From NCBI GenBank assembly GCA_900074885.1, contig FJUW01000034.1:312021-376020 (forward strand): a stretch of DNA of 64,000 nt. The letters run 5' to 3'. A program made the translations under genes and the position numbers. Below the pieces are notes generated by a model, which was not told the DNA's origin, ran no database searches, and worked only from the letters and a program-made list of their open reading frames with translations. Positions 1-13,227 of the stretch are shown here, piece by piece. The stretch comes from Rhynchosporium graminicola (Eukaryota; Ascomycota; Leotiomycetes; Helotiales; Ploettnerulaceae). Position 1 is the first letter of the stretch; each line of letters begins with the position of its first letter.

Positions 1-1149
1 ATCTTGAAATACGCTCGTGTAACCCTGGAAACATACAGCCATGTCAGACGAGTCTCGAAAGAGATCTGGAGCGGACACCGAGCGTTTTTCCTCCCAGAAA
101 CTCAGCCAGGCGAAGCCGAAGACGTACTGGATATTGATCTCATCCTGCACTTCGGGATGGTGGCCCTTGGTTGGCCACTGTCCTTTTTGATTTGAGACAG
201 TGGCCCGTAGAGATGGCTACATATTACCAGGGGATGACGGCGTAACTGCCGACTCGGCGGCTTTGAAAAAGCTCGGTCTTCCAGCAACCCTCAGCACATG
301 CTTGGATATTGAGACCGCATGGCGTGGTATGAAGAATAAATTCTCTGTAAGTTCGCGGTGTGTTTAGATCTCGCTTCTTGTCATTTCGGAGCTCGCTTTA
401 CTACCAGGGGCCATAGGACGCCACTACACTTGTTTCTGACGATGCAGGCAATTACTTTTGCGAGTTCCGCCTGTATCCATCCTTAGCAGAGTCGCTCTTA
501 ACAGAGTCTTTGCGAGAAAAGGCTGGTCATGTGGCCTTCCAACACGTCCCCCAGGTGCAAAAGATACCGAATTAGCTCGAGACATCACCGTCACATTCGT
601 TGTTGGCCTTGTGGATGGCCGTATCGGAGAAGATGAAGATGAGCAAGCTGAGGATTGATCAGGACAAGCTTGGTAGAACCTGGAGGAATATGGGGCTTGA
701 TACATGTAGACCAGATAAGGCCTAGATGAGTAACATGTTTACGACTGGTCTGCTAGGAAGCACATCTGGTGTTTTGGCGGCTTTGCCCCTGGCACGATGT
801 GCAGCATCAGCAAGTTTGAAGATCTTGAAGTTAGTTTCCTCGTCTCAGATGTGGTTCTTAATCGACGATTTTCTCAATATTACATTGATTTTTGTAATCG
901 CCCTTTGTCTTGTGATTGTCAAACGAAAGCTGAGGTAGCAATCAGGACTGTTCAGACACTTGCTAGTGCGAATCAAAGGTCACGTTACTAGGACTACCCC
1001 GAAGCTGGGACAGATAACCCCGAGAAGGCCCCACTCCGAGATACTCCAACAAGTTCTCAAACTCCGACTTCGTATTTTGTTTCCTTCGTAGATTTGGTTT
1101 GAAACCTGCGATTAAATATTCCATATCCTCGAATATTATGAATAACTGA
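1..1149. other. Left-edge stretch, possible gene remnant
   Basis: No gene could be assigned. Short open stretches on + (about 195-350 and 440-660) look partly protein-like, and a GTAAGT donor-like site lies at about 349, but no reading frame can be joined convincingly and no family motif was recognised. It may be the 3' end of a gene cut by the window edge or a decayed gene. The 5' exon or start codon of the adjacent Zn2Cys6 gene should also lie in here but was not found. Confidence 0.3.
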
Positions 1150-3333
1150 GCCAGTGGTCTGGGTAAGCGCCGGAATGGCCTGCAGCCTGCTTGCGAGAGT
1201 TGTCGAAAGGCGAAGGTCAAGTGTGACATTACAACCGATCCACGACAAGAAGCATGTAGTCGTTGCAGGAAGCGCCAAATGCCATCTGATTGTGTGTTCC
1301 TCGAGGCGCCGATGACAAAGCAGCGACTTCAGGCTACTCAACAGATCCATCTAACTGCGAAAACCGATCGTTCTGATATAAGAATAGATACTCCAACATC
1401 CTCTAGTGGGCATTGGATTCGTTCCGACTCGACGCCTACGCCTGGCTTCTTGGGAGAGACCAGTTACTCCGCTACCTTGGATAGCTCTGGACTCTACACC
1501 TCAGCTGAGATCTATGACGAAGTGGATATGCAGTTTGATCCTCATGATATAGAGATCGGGGTAGATATTCTGAAATATCTTCCAGATCAGCAAACAAGCG
1601 AGAACTTCCTGGAGCTCTACATTTCTCACACAAGCGGGCTGATCGGCATCCCTTGGGTAATCATGCGGCAAATTCTTGCCTCTATATTCTCAACCTACGG
1701 TCATCTCATGAAATCACCTCGTGAGGAATCTGATCTCGAAGAGATATCGAAGCGGATTATCCGCGCAGGATACGGTGCTGGGACCGATGCGCAAGATGCT
1801 AATGGATGGGCCGCGTCACTGTCTGGGACTAACCTCAGATGGGACACTCTTGGGTTGCTATATGTAGCCTTTGCATATGCCTGTCTCCCTCACCCAGATC
1901 ATTCTAACACCGACTATGCCCTAATCGATAAGAGGAACGTGGTAAAAGACAGGTCTATATATGTACGAGAACTAAAGACTTGTGTCGAGAGTTGTATCAA
2001 ACTATCCCGCAACTCCATTCGCCCGTTTTTATGCAATCTGCTTCTTAAGAACATGCTTTTGGAGACTAGTATGGAAGGAGACAACAGTATGTACTTCTTC
2101 AAAGTCAGAACTGAGAGCTGAACTTACGCAGAACTATCAGCCTGGCGATTAAATCATGATCTAGTAGCAGTCGCTACTGCTACAGGTCTACACTGCTATC
2201 AAGGAGAGCCATCTGTCGCCGTGAGGTCCGAAATGCAGAAACGTCTCAGTGGTTGTGTTTTCCGATTCGATAAGGAGCTTGCAATGTTAACGGGCCGGCC
2301 ACCGGCTCTTGGCCGCCGCTACTACACTTGCCCAACTCCTCTAGATCTTGACGACGATGTCCTCGTAGCGGGTGGAGAAATTTTGCAAGAAGAGATTGCG
2401 GCTCTCGATGAGCGAGGATGGAATAAGAAAGGAGCAACTTTTCCCTCTACATTGTGTCGTTTTGTTGTCCTTGCTGCCATGCTTCTTGATGAGATTATGG
2501 AATTGTTTCTCGGTAGTCTATCGGACTTTCGCATGGATCGAGTCAAGTAATCGCTCTTTCCATCATTGTACCAAGATAGGTCACTAATGTGCATTCCTAG
2601 TGAGCTAAGAACTCGTACCATTGAAACCTTTGCCCCCATCCCGCATTTGATAAGTGCTACCAAAGACTCACTTCGAATTTCGGCACAAGACCCAACGCCT
2701 TTACGACCAGTGTTGTTATGGCGACCCCTCCTGAGTCGCATGGAATATCTTCGCATTCATTTCCTGTTGGAGTGTTTAAGCGTTGAGCGGGGTCTGGAAA
2801 GTAAAAAGAGACAACTTGAAATCTCTCGAGAGATGGTAGATTTGACTCTGTTCCCGTGGCTGGAACGAGGTAGAGGGTTCACTATCACGAAAATTTATGA
2901 CCTTGATTCTACGCTGATTGTGTACGGTATCCCGGCCGTTGGAATTATCTGCACCGAACTACTCAAGCAAACCCGCCTCAACCACACCCCATCTTCTTGC
3001 ATCACTCCTGACATCAAATTACCCACCGCCGAAATCGTTCAGAATCTTAGTCACATGATCGCTTTCCTAGAGTGGATCGCACCTGACGCAGGCAACTACA
3101 AGTTGTGTCAACACATAGCGAAAGTCATCAAGAGAGTTTTGGAACAGGTCTTCCAACCACCAACACTCATTACTGATGAACATCAATCGAACAAGCAGGC
3201 TGAGCAGTCAACGATAATCGGGGGTTTCGAGCCGAGCTTATGGACTGCAGGAGTAAATGGCCTAGGAATGGGATTAGATGATTTAGAGTGGTTGAATACA
3301 GTGGACTGGATCGTGGATCCTTTTATGATGTAG
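1150..3333 (+). CDS. Zn2Cys6 fungal-type transcription factor (5' end unresolved)
   Basis: The frame opens with a zinc binuclear cluster at about 1189-1295 (C-x2-C-x6-C-x10-C-x2-C-x8-C, including ACESCRKAKVKC), the DNA-binding domain of Gal4-type regulators. A long helical region resembling the C-terminal part of fungal-specific regulators follows. Exons are about 1150-2086, 2132-2546 and 2601-3333; the introns are 45 and 54 bp with GT-AG ends and the frame is kept across both. Stop TAG at 3331-3333. The 5' end is a problem: an in-frame TGA lies at 1147-1149 and no ATG precedes the Cys cluster. Either a short upstream exon was missed or the start is lost. About 690 aa are visible. It stands beside a group of UstYa-type genes, so a pathway-specific regulator is plausible but inferred. 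Confidence 0.85.
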
Positions 3334-3618
3334 ATATTTTTGGCTCGTCATAATTCGTCACAAGTGAATTACCACAAGATCATCGATAAGTGTATTGGTT
3401 CAACTATCTGCTTACCAGTCCTTACCAGCACTTGGAGAGAACGGGACGTTTAGTTATATAATTTAATAGCCTCGAAGATTTCATAACGTCATATATACAG
3501 TGATGTCGAACCTTAATGGGTCAGAAATGAAGCGCGGGGATCATTCAGGACTTAATGCACGGATTTCTCGAGGAAAGGCACCATGCTGATCTATAAACTC
3601 ACAGGCCAGATCCAATGA

Positions 3619-4719
3619 CTATCGATGCCTCCTTACCCACCCTCCATCCGTCTTTACCATCGCCCTTTTCCAAATCGCTTCAAGAAGTGCCTGTTCATCC
3701 CGACACATGTGCTGTGATGGCCAATCTCTCCCCTTGGGTATACGAAGTCCCTTCGGCTTCTGGATGGTCAGATCCCCTTTGCATAACACGAGCTAGACCC
3801 AACGATGAAATTTTAGCATTGCTTTTGGAGCACACTTTACCTCACCATCGCCTTATTTGAACGATTTAGAAGAGGGGGAGGAATGGTAGACGAACCTCTC
3901 TCAATACTTCAACGCAATGATTAGCGTGGTAAATCTCGAATTCCGTCAACCGAGGACTCTCCTCTGTTCTATTGTACGTCATCACTGTATGCTTGAGAAT
4001 TCCCTGTAGCGAGTCAGCATTACCAGGCTGGTACAATATTTTTCTGCATATTCCAAGAATTTCGCACCGGTTATGGGTAATGGGAACTCACTACACAATG
4101 CAGTTGATGTAGAATTCCAACATTAAATCCCATTTGTCCCGTCCACTCATCTTTGTTTTTCCCTTCATTACTCAAATGTAGCCCACCCCATAATCCGAAG
4201 CGCTCCGGCGTTTCAATGGCAAGGTGATCACTGGGGTAGATGTCATCCCAAGGTGTTCTTTTTTGAGAAGCATTGAACGGCTTTCCATGGTAAAGAGCTG
4301 ATGCTTGGCCATCATAAGGGTCGCTGTGAAAGAAATCATGGCCACTCGATCCAAAAGGATGTGCGGTAAATGGTACTGGTCATGAAATCGAAGTTAGCAG
4401 CTTTCAGATTCATGGTAAGGATGGGGAGAAAAAAGGGTGATGTACAGTCTCCGAAGATGGCACGTGTAAAGGCATCATCATCATGTATGTGTCTGAAGGA
4501 GTTGTAGTATATGTTCAAGGCCAAAAGAATGAGGAGGACTGGGCTTAGGAGAGCTGATATGATGGCGAGTGTATGGACGAATGTGAGAGACTTTGAGGTA
4601 TGTGTTGGCGAAAGCACAGGATCTGTATCATGTGTTTTTTTGGATGTTATAAATGGGCAATCTTCATCATCCGAGCTAGCAATGGGCAACATGTGACTGC
4701 GAAAAGTTGGTAGACGCAT
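3619..4719 (-). CDS. UstYa-type (DUF3328) membrane oxidase A
   Basis: Exons (- strand) are 4719-4446, 4375-4092, 4003-3896 and 3792-3619, with GT-AG introns of 70, 88 and 103 bp; the joined CDS of 840 nt encodes 279 aa in frame. The protein has a short acidic cytosolic N-terminus, one transmembrane segment at about residues 48-72, and the two family motifs HQLHC (about 181-185) and HANHC (about 212-216), followed by VLCKGDLT and HMCRD near the C-terminus. UstYa-family proteins take part in oxidative cyclisation of fungal ribosomal peptides such as ustiloxin; the HxxHC pair is thought to bind metal. ATG at 4719 was chosen; 4692 is an alternative. It is separated from the other UstYa-type genes only by the transposon block, so it probably belonged to the same cluster. 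Confidence 0.85.
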
Positions 4720-5638
4720 CACTGAACAAGAATTATGCCGATGCTTGGGTTTCGCGTTGCGTTTAGTTCTTAAAAAGTAGAGACGAACTACTTGGGTTGC
4801 CACCAGAAACTCTTCCAATGACTCTATGTTGTTTATGACACAGACATCAGCTAAGAATGATTGCTGCCTTCTGAAGCAAGTTGTATGAATGTTCAACAGC
4901 AAGGAGGGGCCAGTTCTTCACCAGCGAAGTGATAACTGGCCTTGGGAATACAGTCAGAATGGTTAAGCGAAATGTCAGGACTAAACATTCAAGTCTCACA
5001 GGGATTACAGGACATCGCTTAAAAGTAAACTTTAACATCATGTAACAAACTGACGACTTTCGGAGGTACAGCGGTGGAGTGTTGTCAGAGCACTAACATG
5101 GGAGTAGGCGACGTTACTATGAAAGGCAGTTGCCAAGTCTGCAGATAGGGCAGAAATCGCCCAAGTAGGCAGGAGAAAGTAAAGGTGCCCCAGAGATGCT
5201 ATGATTTGCAGCAGATTTTTCCAAACTCCTGCTAGCTCTACGAAAACACTTGACCGCTGTACCTTTGTAATTGAGTGACAATAAACGAAGATCCTGAGTC
5301 TCTGCGCTGGAGACGAGCCTGCCTAGCCTGGACAGAAGGTGGCAAAGCTGTAAAGATAAAGCCCTTAAAATCCTAGTTGTTCTTCAAATCAGGGATTATG
5401 GCGTGGTCCGACTTTTTGCACGGGTCCAATAAGCAAAGGCACTCACATTGCGCGGGTCTTTCATGAAGCAACTGACCCCTAAAACATTTGCTGACTTTAA
5501 GCGAACGCAAAGTTACGAGTCAGCGAAACGAAACATCGGTGAATCATATCGTCATAGCTGGAAGCTTGATTATTGAACTCGATAGTATTGCGAGATCAAT
5601 ATTTTCTTTGGTTACATTCTCTTAGCGAACAAAATGAT
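4720..5638. other. Intergenic, 5' side of UstYa A
   Basis: No convincing gene was seen. It holds the presumptive promoter of the UstYa A gene on its left and ends at the copia target-site duplication. Confidence 0.5.
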
Positions 5639-5643
5639 CAAAA
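5639..5643. repeat. Target-site duplication, left copy (CAAAA)
   Basis: CAAAA directly precedes the left copia LTR and is repeated directly after the right LTR at 18459-18463, as expected for a 5-bp LTR-retrotransposon target duplication. Confidence 0.85.
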
Positions 5644-5821
5644 TATCGCAAGGTTACGTTGATCTTCAGAGTAAGGCATAGAGTAGTTGAATGATATTAG
5701 TTGTATTGCAGTACTAATTACTATGGAGAGTCGATAGAAGATATTATCTAGGAATACCCGCACGGACTATGCACGTGACTACAGTCACCTGATCCATGCT
5801 AAGACCCATATCCTCGCAACA
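5644..5821 (-). repeat. Copia 3' LTR (left copy)
   Basis: 178 bp, direct repeat of 18281-18458 with about a dozen transitions. Ends are TATCGCAAGG and CCTCGCAACA, consistent with TG...CA termini altered by RIP at the left edge. Confidence 0.88.
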
Positions 5822-6499
5822 CACCCCTCTATAGAGATACTATAAAGTCAGTAACTTCTACAGGTACAAGTAATCTAATTTCCTGTAATTAGTCGATTAT
5901 ACTATCGTATGCGTACGTATAGTAACACCCCTGGAGACTAGCACTATGCCTCGATATCACGTGAATCTAGATAAACTATAGGTTCTGTAATTCCTTCAAG
6001 ACATATCAGCTTTCTAATTGATATCTATACCCCTTATTCTAGGTATAAAACAGTTATATTCAGTATTACTATAAAGGCCTTGAGGTCTTGTGGACTAAGT
6101 AGTTTAGTAAAACTATCTACTGCGTTCTCTTTTAAGGGTATATACTAAGGGTCTAAATGACCTCTAGCGACCTCCTAGCGAAAGTAGTGAAATTTAATAT
6201 CGATATATCTTAGTACGTTAGTGTAATTCAGGGTTCTCTGATAGAGATAAAGCTCCCTGATTATCGCACTATATCTCTATACTCCTAGAGTCTGGCTTAT
6301 TATAGCCTAGCTCCTTCAGTACTTAGCGTATCTATGAAGCTTCTCTAGCAAAGGCGCATATAGCTATATACTCTGCTTCCGTAGAGGCAAGAGCTATAGT
6401 AGTCTATCGCTTTGAAATAGCTGAGAAAACACCTCTTATAAGAAAGAAATAGACTCCGGTATATAATACTCTATTAATTCGGTTACCGGCCTAATCAGA

Positions 6500-7130
6500 G
6501 TTATAGAAACCTCTTAATTTCATCTTCTCTCTATTAGTAACGTCTCCTCTATAAGTCGTAGCGTAGTACTTCGTACCTTATAGGTATATAAGTACTCTCT
6601 TAGCGCTCGTAAGATATTAAGGTAATAGATTTATTAGAAATTATAATAATATGAAGCAGTAGTATAGTATATCCTAGCGAGTATAAGCTAGGTACTAAAG
6701 ACTACCGCAAAGCTATTAATATAGCTTGATTTCTTATAGAGTAGCTACTCCCTTGAATTTAACTATAGAAACCTCTGAACTAGTAGTAAAGGGCGTATCG
6801 GCGCTCTTATAGTTAGTTATTCCAAATCGATCTAATATCTTATCGATATACGTATCTTAGTAAAGAGAAATCGTCTTCTTCTCTCTATTACGTATAATTC
6901 TAACTCTAAGGAAGTACTTAGCTAGTCCAGCTAGAAGGATATTAAACACGGTAAGAAGCTTCACTTTAAGCTCTTCAAGTGCTGATCTAGCCTTTAAGAT
7001 AACTAGAAAATCGTTAATATAAGTAACGATAATAATCTTAGTCTCTCTATTAATATACACGTAATTATTAGTCTCTAAAGGTATAAAATAGATAATACCG
7101 AACTCCTTATATAGCGTCTCTTACTAGAGG
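6500..7130 (-). pseudogene. Copia reverse transcriptase remnant
   Basis: A 67-residue open piece (7060-6857) carries VTYINDFLVI, a mutated copia YVDDLLI catalytic motif, and is followed in frame by sequence resembling the conserved LYQxxYIDKILxRF region. Stop codons break it on both sides. Part of the RIPped copia element. Confidence 0.75.
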
Positions 7131-10100
7131 CGTAGAGACTACTTCAGACTATATAGAGCTTTTAGCAAGAGTATATATTTATTATCTATAAGTCTACGCC
7201 TAAATTATCTATAAAATAGCAGTAATTTAACGTATATCTAGGTATCGGCTTTACTATATAAGAATGCTATTACTATATTAAACTATTCGACTTCTAAGTC
7301 ATACTCCGCCGCAACTACTAAGCTCATCTTCTAAGTAGAAGATTTATAGACTCCGGTATACGTCTGATCGTAATCGTAACTAAATCGTTACGTATAACCT
7401 TAGACTATAAATCTGACCTTATATTTATTGATTTTACTATCTATATCTCTCTTAGTCTTGAAAACTAAACGAGAACCTAGTACTCTGCACCCTTTTAGTA
7501 TATTAGAGCGACTTATAGTCTTCTAAGTCGACTTCTCTTCAAGAGATCGATACTCCTTGATTATAGCCTTCTTCTATTCTAGCTAATTAGCTCTCTTTAT
7601 AGCCTGATCCAAAGTAGTCGGATTATCTAAGAATAGAGACTCTTCTTAAGCCGTATAAAAGGCGAGTCGATACTAACTAGTACTCTCTATCTCTTCTTCC
7701 AATGGAGAGACAGTATAAGAGTAGCCGTTATTTAGTTCCGGGGTTACCTCAGGCGTCAAGTTTAGAGTCGGAGTTAGATTATTACGGCTAGAGCGTGTAG
7801 CCCTAGGGATATACTCCGGCATATAGTTCTTAGATCTAAGAGGCCTATTACGCTTCTTTTATATAGTAATTTACTTCGGAATATCGACCTCTAGTGCTAG
7901 AACTTCGTCCTTAACTATAGATTCGGCATCCGTACTACTATCGACTTCTTCTTCCGAGACTATACCTGTATCAGGAGTAGTAGCAATAGTAACCTCGACG
8001 TCTTAATTTTAACTCAAAGTATCGATAGAATCACCCCTAGTTTAAGGTACTATTATAGCGTCTTCTTCGTGAGGTTCTATGACTAAGCTATCTTTATTAA
8101 ATCGTAGATAAGAGGTACGAACTACCTTTCTATTAACTAGGTATCTATAGATATTATAACTTTCAAATCCTACTAGAATACCCTTTTCAGCTCTAGGAGC
8201 TACCTTATAGCTCTAGACTCTCTTCTCCTTATTAATTAGTATAAAGACAGGATATCCTAATATATAGAGATACTTAATAGAGGGAGTATAGTTAACCACT
8301 AGATTAATATCATCCTAGAAGCACTTAAAAGGAGTCTTCCATTCTACTCTAGAAGTAGAGGTAAGGTTAGCGATATATATAAAAGCGAGTAGAATTTCCG
8401 GCTATATATAGTCAGGTATATTCTAGTTTACTATAACTATACGTACCTTCTCGATAATCGTACGTATAGAGCGTTTAGCTCTTCTATCTTACTCTAGAGT
8501 ATACGGAGTAGACTCCTCTAGTAGTATTCTAAGGTAGTTAGTAAGCTCTTTCATCTGAGAGGGAGAGTACTCCTTGCCCCTATTATATCTCTATATCTTA
8601 ATTTTACGATAATACTATATTTCGGCTAACTTAATTAGCTTTTAGTTAGCTAGGTATATATCCGACTTCTTAGCGTAAGTAAAAGCTTACTTTCCAGTCG
8701 AATAGGCGTATAAGAAGATAGAGGCATAAGAGTAACTATTCAGACCCTTAGGTTTAAAGTATACTATATCTATATGGATTTCATCTATCGATCTAGTAGA
8801 TCGGGCACGTGCCGATACCTTATTAACCTTCCGAATAGGTCGGCCTTTCTCATATAGTGCGTAAAGGCGAGTTCTACTAATCTTAAGCTCTATAAACTTT
8901 ATACTAGTAACTATAGACTAAGTGCGACGTACTACGTTAAAGCTAGCGTGATATATACGTCTGTACTAAAGCTCTATATCGACTATAGCTTACTCTACTG
9001 CTACAGGTAAGCTTAAACCCGGAAGGCTAGCGTACCCTGCGCCGGAGGTCTCTTCTTTAATAATAAATAGATTCTTATTAATTATATAGATCTCCTTCTC
9101 CTTAGATATATAGAGAATAGAACTACGCAAATAACCTCCTAATTTATTCAATTTAGAACCGGAGTGTAAGCAGACTAGAGACTGCGGGATATATAGTATA
9201 TTATAGCACTCTAATATGCGTACTATACTGTTAGTCTTTATTACCTTAATTGTATAACTTCTAATCCCGGTAGAGCGTAATAGCTTATTAATAGTAAGTA
9301 CATACTATAAATCGTCTTTTAGCGTATATAAAGTAAACTTAGAAAGGTCGTTGGATATATGCTCCGTAGCGCTAGTATTGAAGAGCTATCGTGACTTATT
9401 ATAATAAGAGAATATAGCTATAGAAGCTATAATAGTAAGGAAATATAGTAAAAGGGCTGCGCCGAAGATACTACTATCGTCGGAATCGTTATCCTTTTCC
9501 TTCTTCTTTCTACTACTAGTCTTCTTCTTATTAGTCTTATTAGTCTTACTCTCTCCCTCCTTCTTCTTTAATTACTCGGCATACGGGATCTACTTCTTTC
9601 TAGACTTCTCCTTAAACTCCTTCTTCTTCTGCTTATTAATAACAAAATAGTTCTCTAGAGTATACTTTAGCGATATCTGTTTATAGTGCTTATAAGTCGG
9701 CCTAGTATCCTTACTAGCCGGCTTAGTAGCTCCTCCGCTACTTCCTTTCTTAGAATTAAGTGCAGACTTATTACCGTATAGAGCTTAACCCGCTATCTTT
9801 CCGGTAGAGTTACTCGCTCTTACCTTATTAGTAATATCTTCGATCAAACTGACTAAAGTCACTCCTGAGTTAGCCTTCTTATTCGTCTCTAGGTTATTAC
9901 TAGAAGAAACTCTTAAGAGAGAACGTTATCTTTTAGCTTATATAAGCTACTTCTCTAAAACTATAGTAATAAATATAATTAGATACTATACCGGAGGTAG
10001 AGCTATTATCAAAGTCTCTAATTTAATAATTAAGAGCTTAAAAGCGATAATAAACTTCTCTAGGGAGTTGAAATCGTTATACTAGAGCTTAATATAATCT

Positions 10101-10345
10101 TATATAGCGTTATATACTAGTATATTACTACCTCTTTCGTACTGCGCCTATAAGGCCTCCTATATATCTAATATAGTAGTTTTACTAGTTATATGCGCGA
10201 GAGGTCCGGCCTTATAATTTAACGTGATTACTAGCTTCGTTTAACTCTCTCTAGACTTCTAATCTTACTACTTCTTAAGTGCTTTATCGTCGACCTCGTT
10301 GTCCTATTTGTCTACCTCTTTAGGCACGTAGTTACGCGATTTATG

Positions 10346-10576
10346 TGACGACTGGTCAGGTTTGGAGGTCTCTCCCTATTGGTAGAAACACTTACTACTA
10401 AGCGAGATTAAACGAGTAGAGTTTAGAGGCCCCTTTTCATATATATACTTCTATTCTCTCTCTACTTCTTCATTCCTTAGTTGTAGATTCTCAAGTGATT
10501 CTTACTACTTTATATTCATAGTAATATAAGGTCTTATTACTCAGGTAGTTTTGAGACCTTTCTAGAGTAAGCGTCA
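10346..10576 (+). repeat. Gypsy 5' LTR
   Basis: 231 bp, direct repeat of 17361-17591 differing by a handful of transitions. Begins TGACGACTGG and ends GCGTCA. Confidence 0.9.
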
Positions 10577-10717
10577 TATTATCTATAACTCTTTTACTTA
10601 TATCTAGGAAGATAGTAAATATCTACTTATATTATACCTCTATACCTAGAGCTACTAAACGCAAGAGACTACGCCATACGGAGAAGGCTTATACTAAGTA
10701 TAAACTTAAAGAATAGT

Positions 10718-11402
10718 ACCTAAACCGAAGCAACCTAAGTCCGATAAATCGACTACTAGTTCTCCGACTCCCTCTACCTCCTATTCTTCAGCGACTCGTA
10801 ATACTCGCTATAACCCACCTCTCTCTATAGTAGAGAGTACTCGCGATAACGCCTCGTCCGAGTTAAGCTCCCTAACTCTTACTATAATTAATAAACTCAC
10901 CGAGTCGCTAAACCTCCCCGATAATACCCCTATATTAATAGTAACTATAAGTAACTCATAGGAAGACCGCGCTTACTAGCTATAAGAGGTAGAAAGGAAG
11001 CTCGCGGAGGAGAGATAATTAAACGCCGACTTATCTGCAGAATTACGCTAATTATAGAACAAGTTCCTAGAACTATACTAGTTAACTACTTAGCGCTCTA
11101 CTAAGTCTATATCGTTTAATAATATTCAATCGCGTATAATACTATTACTATTAATTAAAGAAGATAACGCTATTCCTACGCTTAATAATTATCGTCGAGA
11201 ACAATCTACTAGAGGAATATCGTTAATATTATACGCTACGCGTATAGAGAAGATACCGAACCTTCTAAATAAGCTCTCTAATAGAATCGACTACTCTCTA
11301 AAACTCTAGGAAGTATAGATACGTAACGCCCTCCGGCGCTACTCTAGCTACTTTATCGACGAAGATCACTATAAAGATTAGTTACTTAACTAAATAGAAA
11401 GA
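10718..11402 (+). repeat. 685-bp direct repeat, copy 1
   Basis: Repeated at 11404-12088 with a constant offset of 686 bases, no indel and only a few C/T differences seen. The copies are separated by one N at 11403. Lies in the gypsy gag region. Confidence 0.92.
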
Positions 11403-11403
11403 N
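11403..11403. other. Ambiguous base (N), probable contig join
   Basis: Single N exactly between the two 685-bp copies, where an assembler would place a minimal gap. Confidence 0.85.
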
Positions 11404-12088
11404 ACCTAAACCGAAGTAACCTAAGTCCGATAAATCGACTACTAGTTCTCCGACTCCCTCTACCTCCTATTCTTCAGCGACTCGTAATACTCGCTATAAC
11501 CTACCTCTCTCTATAGTAGAGAGTACTCGCGATAACGCCTCGTCCGAGTTAAGCTCCCTAACTCTTACTATAATTAATAAACTCACCGAGTCGCTAAACC
11601 TCCCCGATAATACCCCTATATTAATAGTAACTATAAGTAACTCATAGGAAGACCGCGCTTACTAGCTATAAGAGGTAGAAAGGAAGCTCGCGGAGGAGAG
11701 ATAATTAAACGCCGACTTATCTGCAGAATTACGCTAATTATAGAACAAGTTCCTAGAACTATACTAGTTAACTACTTAGCGCTCTACTAAGTCTATATCG
11801 TTTAATAATATTCAATCGCGTATAATACTATTACTATTAATTAAAGAAGATAACGCTATTCCTACGCTTAATAATTATCGTCGAGAACAATCTACTAGAG
11901 GAATATCGTTAATATTATACGCTACGCGTATAGAGAAGATACCGAACCTTCTAAATAAGCTCTCTAATAGAATCGACTACTCTCTAAAACTCTAGGAAGT
12001 ATAGATACGTAACGCCCTCCGGCGCTACTCTAGCTACTTTATCGACGAAGATCACTATAAAGATTAGTTACTTAACTAAATAGAAAGA
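11404..12088 (+). repeat. 685-bp direct repeat, copy 2
   Basis: Second copy of 10718-11402. After 12088 the sequence continues into unique gypsy gag sequence, whereas copy 1 stops at the N. Confidence 0.92.
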
Positions 12089-12918
12089 ATAGCTAGAATC
12101 TACCTAGAACCCTTATTCTTAGAACTAGAATATAATAAAGAAAGCAATATAATCGATTCACTCGATATAATTACTTAACTCGTCTCCTTCTTATCTAATC
12201 TATATAACTAATAAACTATAAGAGCTAGCTACTTCGCATTAAAGATAGATTATAAGTAGACCTTCTAGATATTCTACTACGAGTTTCGTACGCTAGCTTG
12301 TAAAGCTAGAGTAAACGATCAATCGACTCTGAAAATAGACTTATAGGAGAAGCTACTTATACGGCTATAGAAATAGCTCTTCTAATAGTACTAAACGTCA
12401 AGGATACTAGAAGAATACGTTAAGGCTATATAAGCTAAAGATTAAGGTTAATTTATTAAAAAGACCTACTATTCCGAGTCTTCGGCTAAGGCTAGCGCGA
12501 CTTGGGAACGCCCTATAAATACCTCCTCCTAGCGCTATAGTACTAACTCCTCTTCTTATTCGTAAATTAGTCTTCCTACGCCCGAGAATACTAGTATAAC
12601 TAGTAAATAAACACTATACTCTACACGAAACGATACGCCTCGTGCATAATCGCTAGCGAATACTCCTTGTCACTTTACACCTACCTTATACCTACGCTTA
12701 TTATTAGCTCGACTTAACACTCCGTATCGAATTAACGCAATTAACGCTAATAATAATATTAATAGTAAGCTAGAAGATAATAATAATAAAGAAACGTACG
12801 ATAACGCCTAAGAGTATATTAAACCGCTAGTAAAAGACTACGCCTAAGGAAAGACTCCTTCCTAAGTAGTATATAAGATATACGATATCTTAACCTTACG
12901 AAGCTTCTTAGTAGTTAA

Positions 12919-13227
12919 TTGTTTACTATACGTACTACTCTTACTAAGAATAGACTCTCGTATAAGCTACTCGCACTTCTCGATTCTAGAGCTAATAGAT
13001 ACTATTTTATTAATCGTTCTTTTCTTAAATCCCTTTCCTTCTTCTTAAAACCTTTAATTCACTCTCTACTAAACGCAATTCCTATTAAAGGCTTTAATAG
13101 CGTTAATAGTAGTACTATCAGTCACTATACGACACTCAATTTAATAATAGATCGTCGCGTTCAGGTATTTACCCTCTTTCTTATTACTACTCTCGGAAAC
13201 TATAGTACTATACTCGGAAGGACCTAG
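12919..13227 (+). pseudogene. Gypsy retropepsin remnant
   Basis: A 102-residue open stretch contains LLALLDSRANRYYFI, which fits the retroviral-type aspartic protease motif L-D-S/T-G-A with the glycine changed to arginine, a G-to-A type change. It is followed by a conserved-looking G-F-N and L-x-I context. Part of the gypsy element, not a host gene. Confidence 0.7.

Noticed and set aside
3615..3860. 81-residue frame on +
   Set aside because: It is antisense to the last exon and intron of UstYa A, which carries the conserved family C-terminus.
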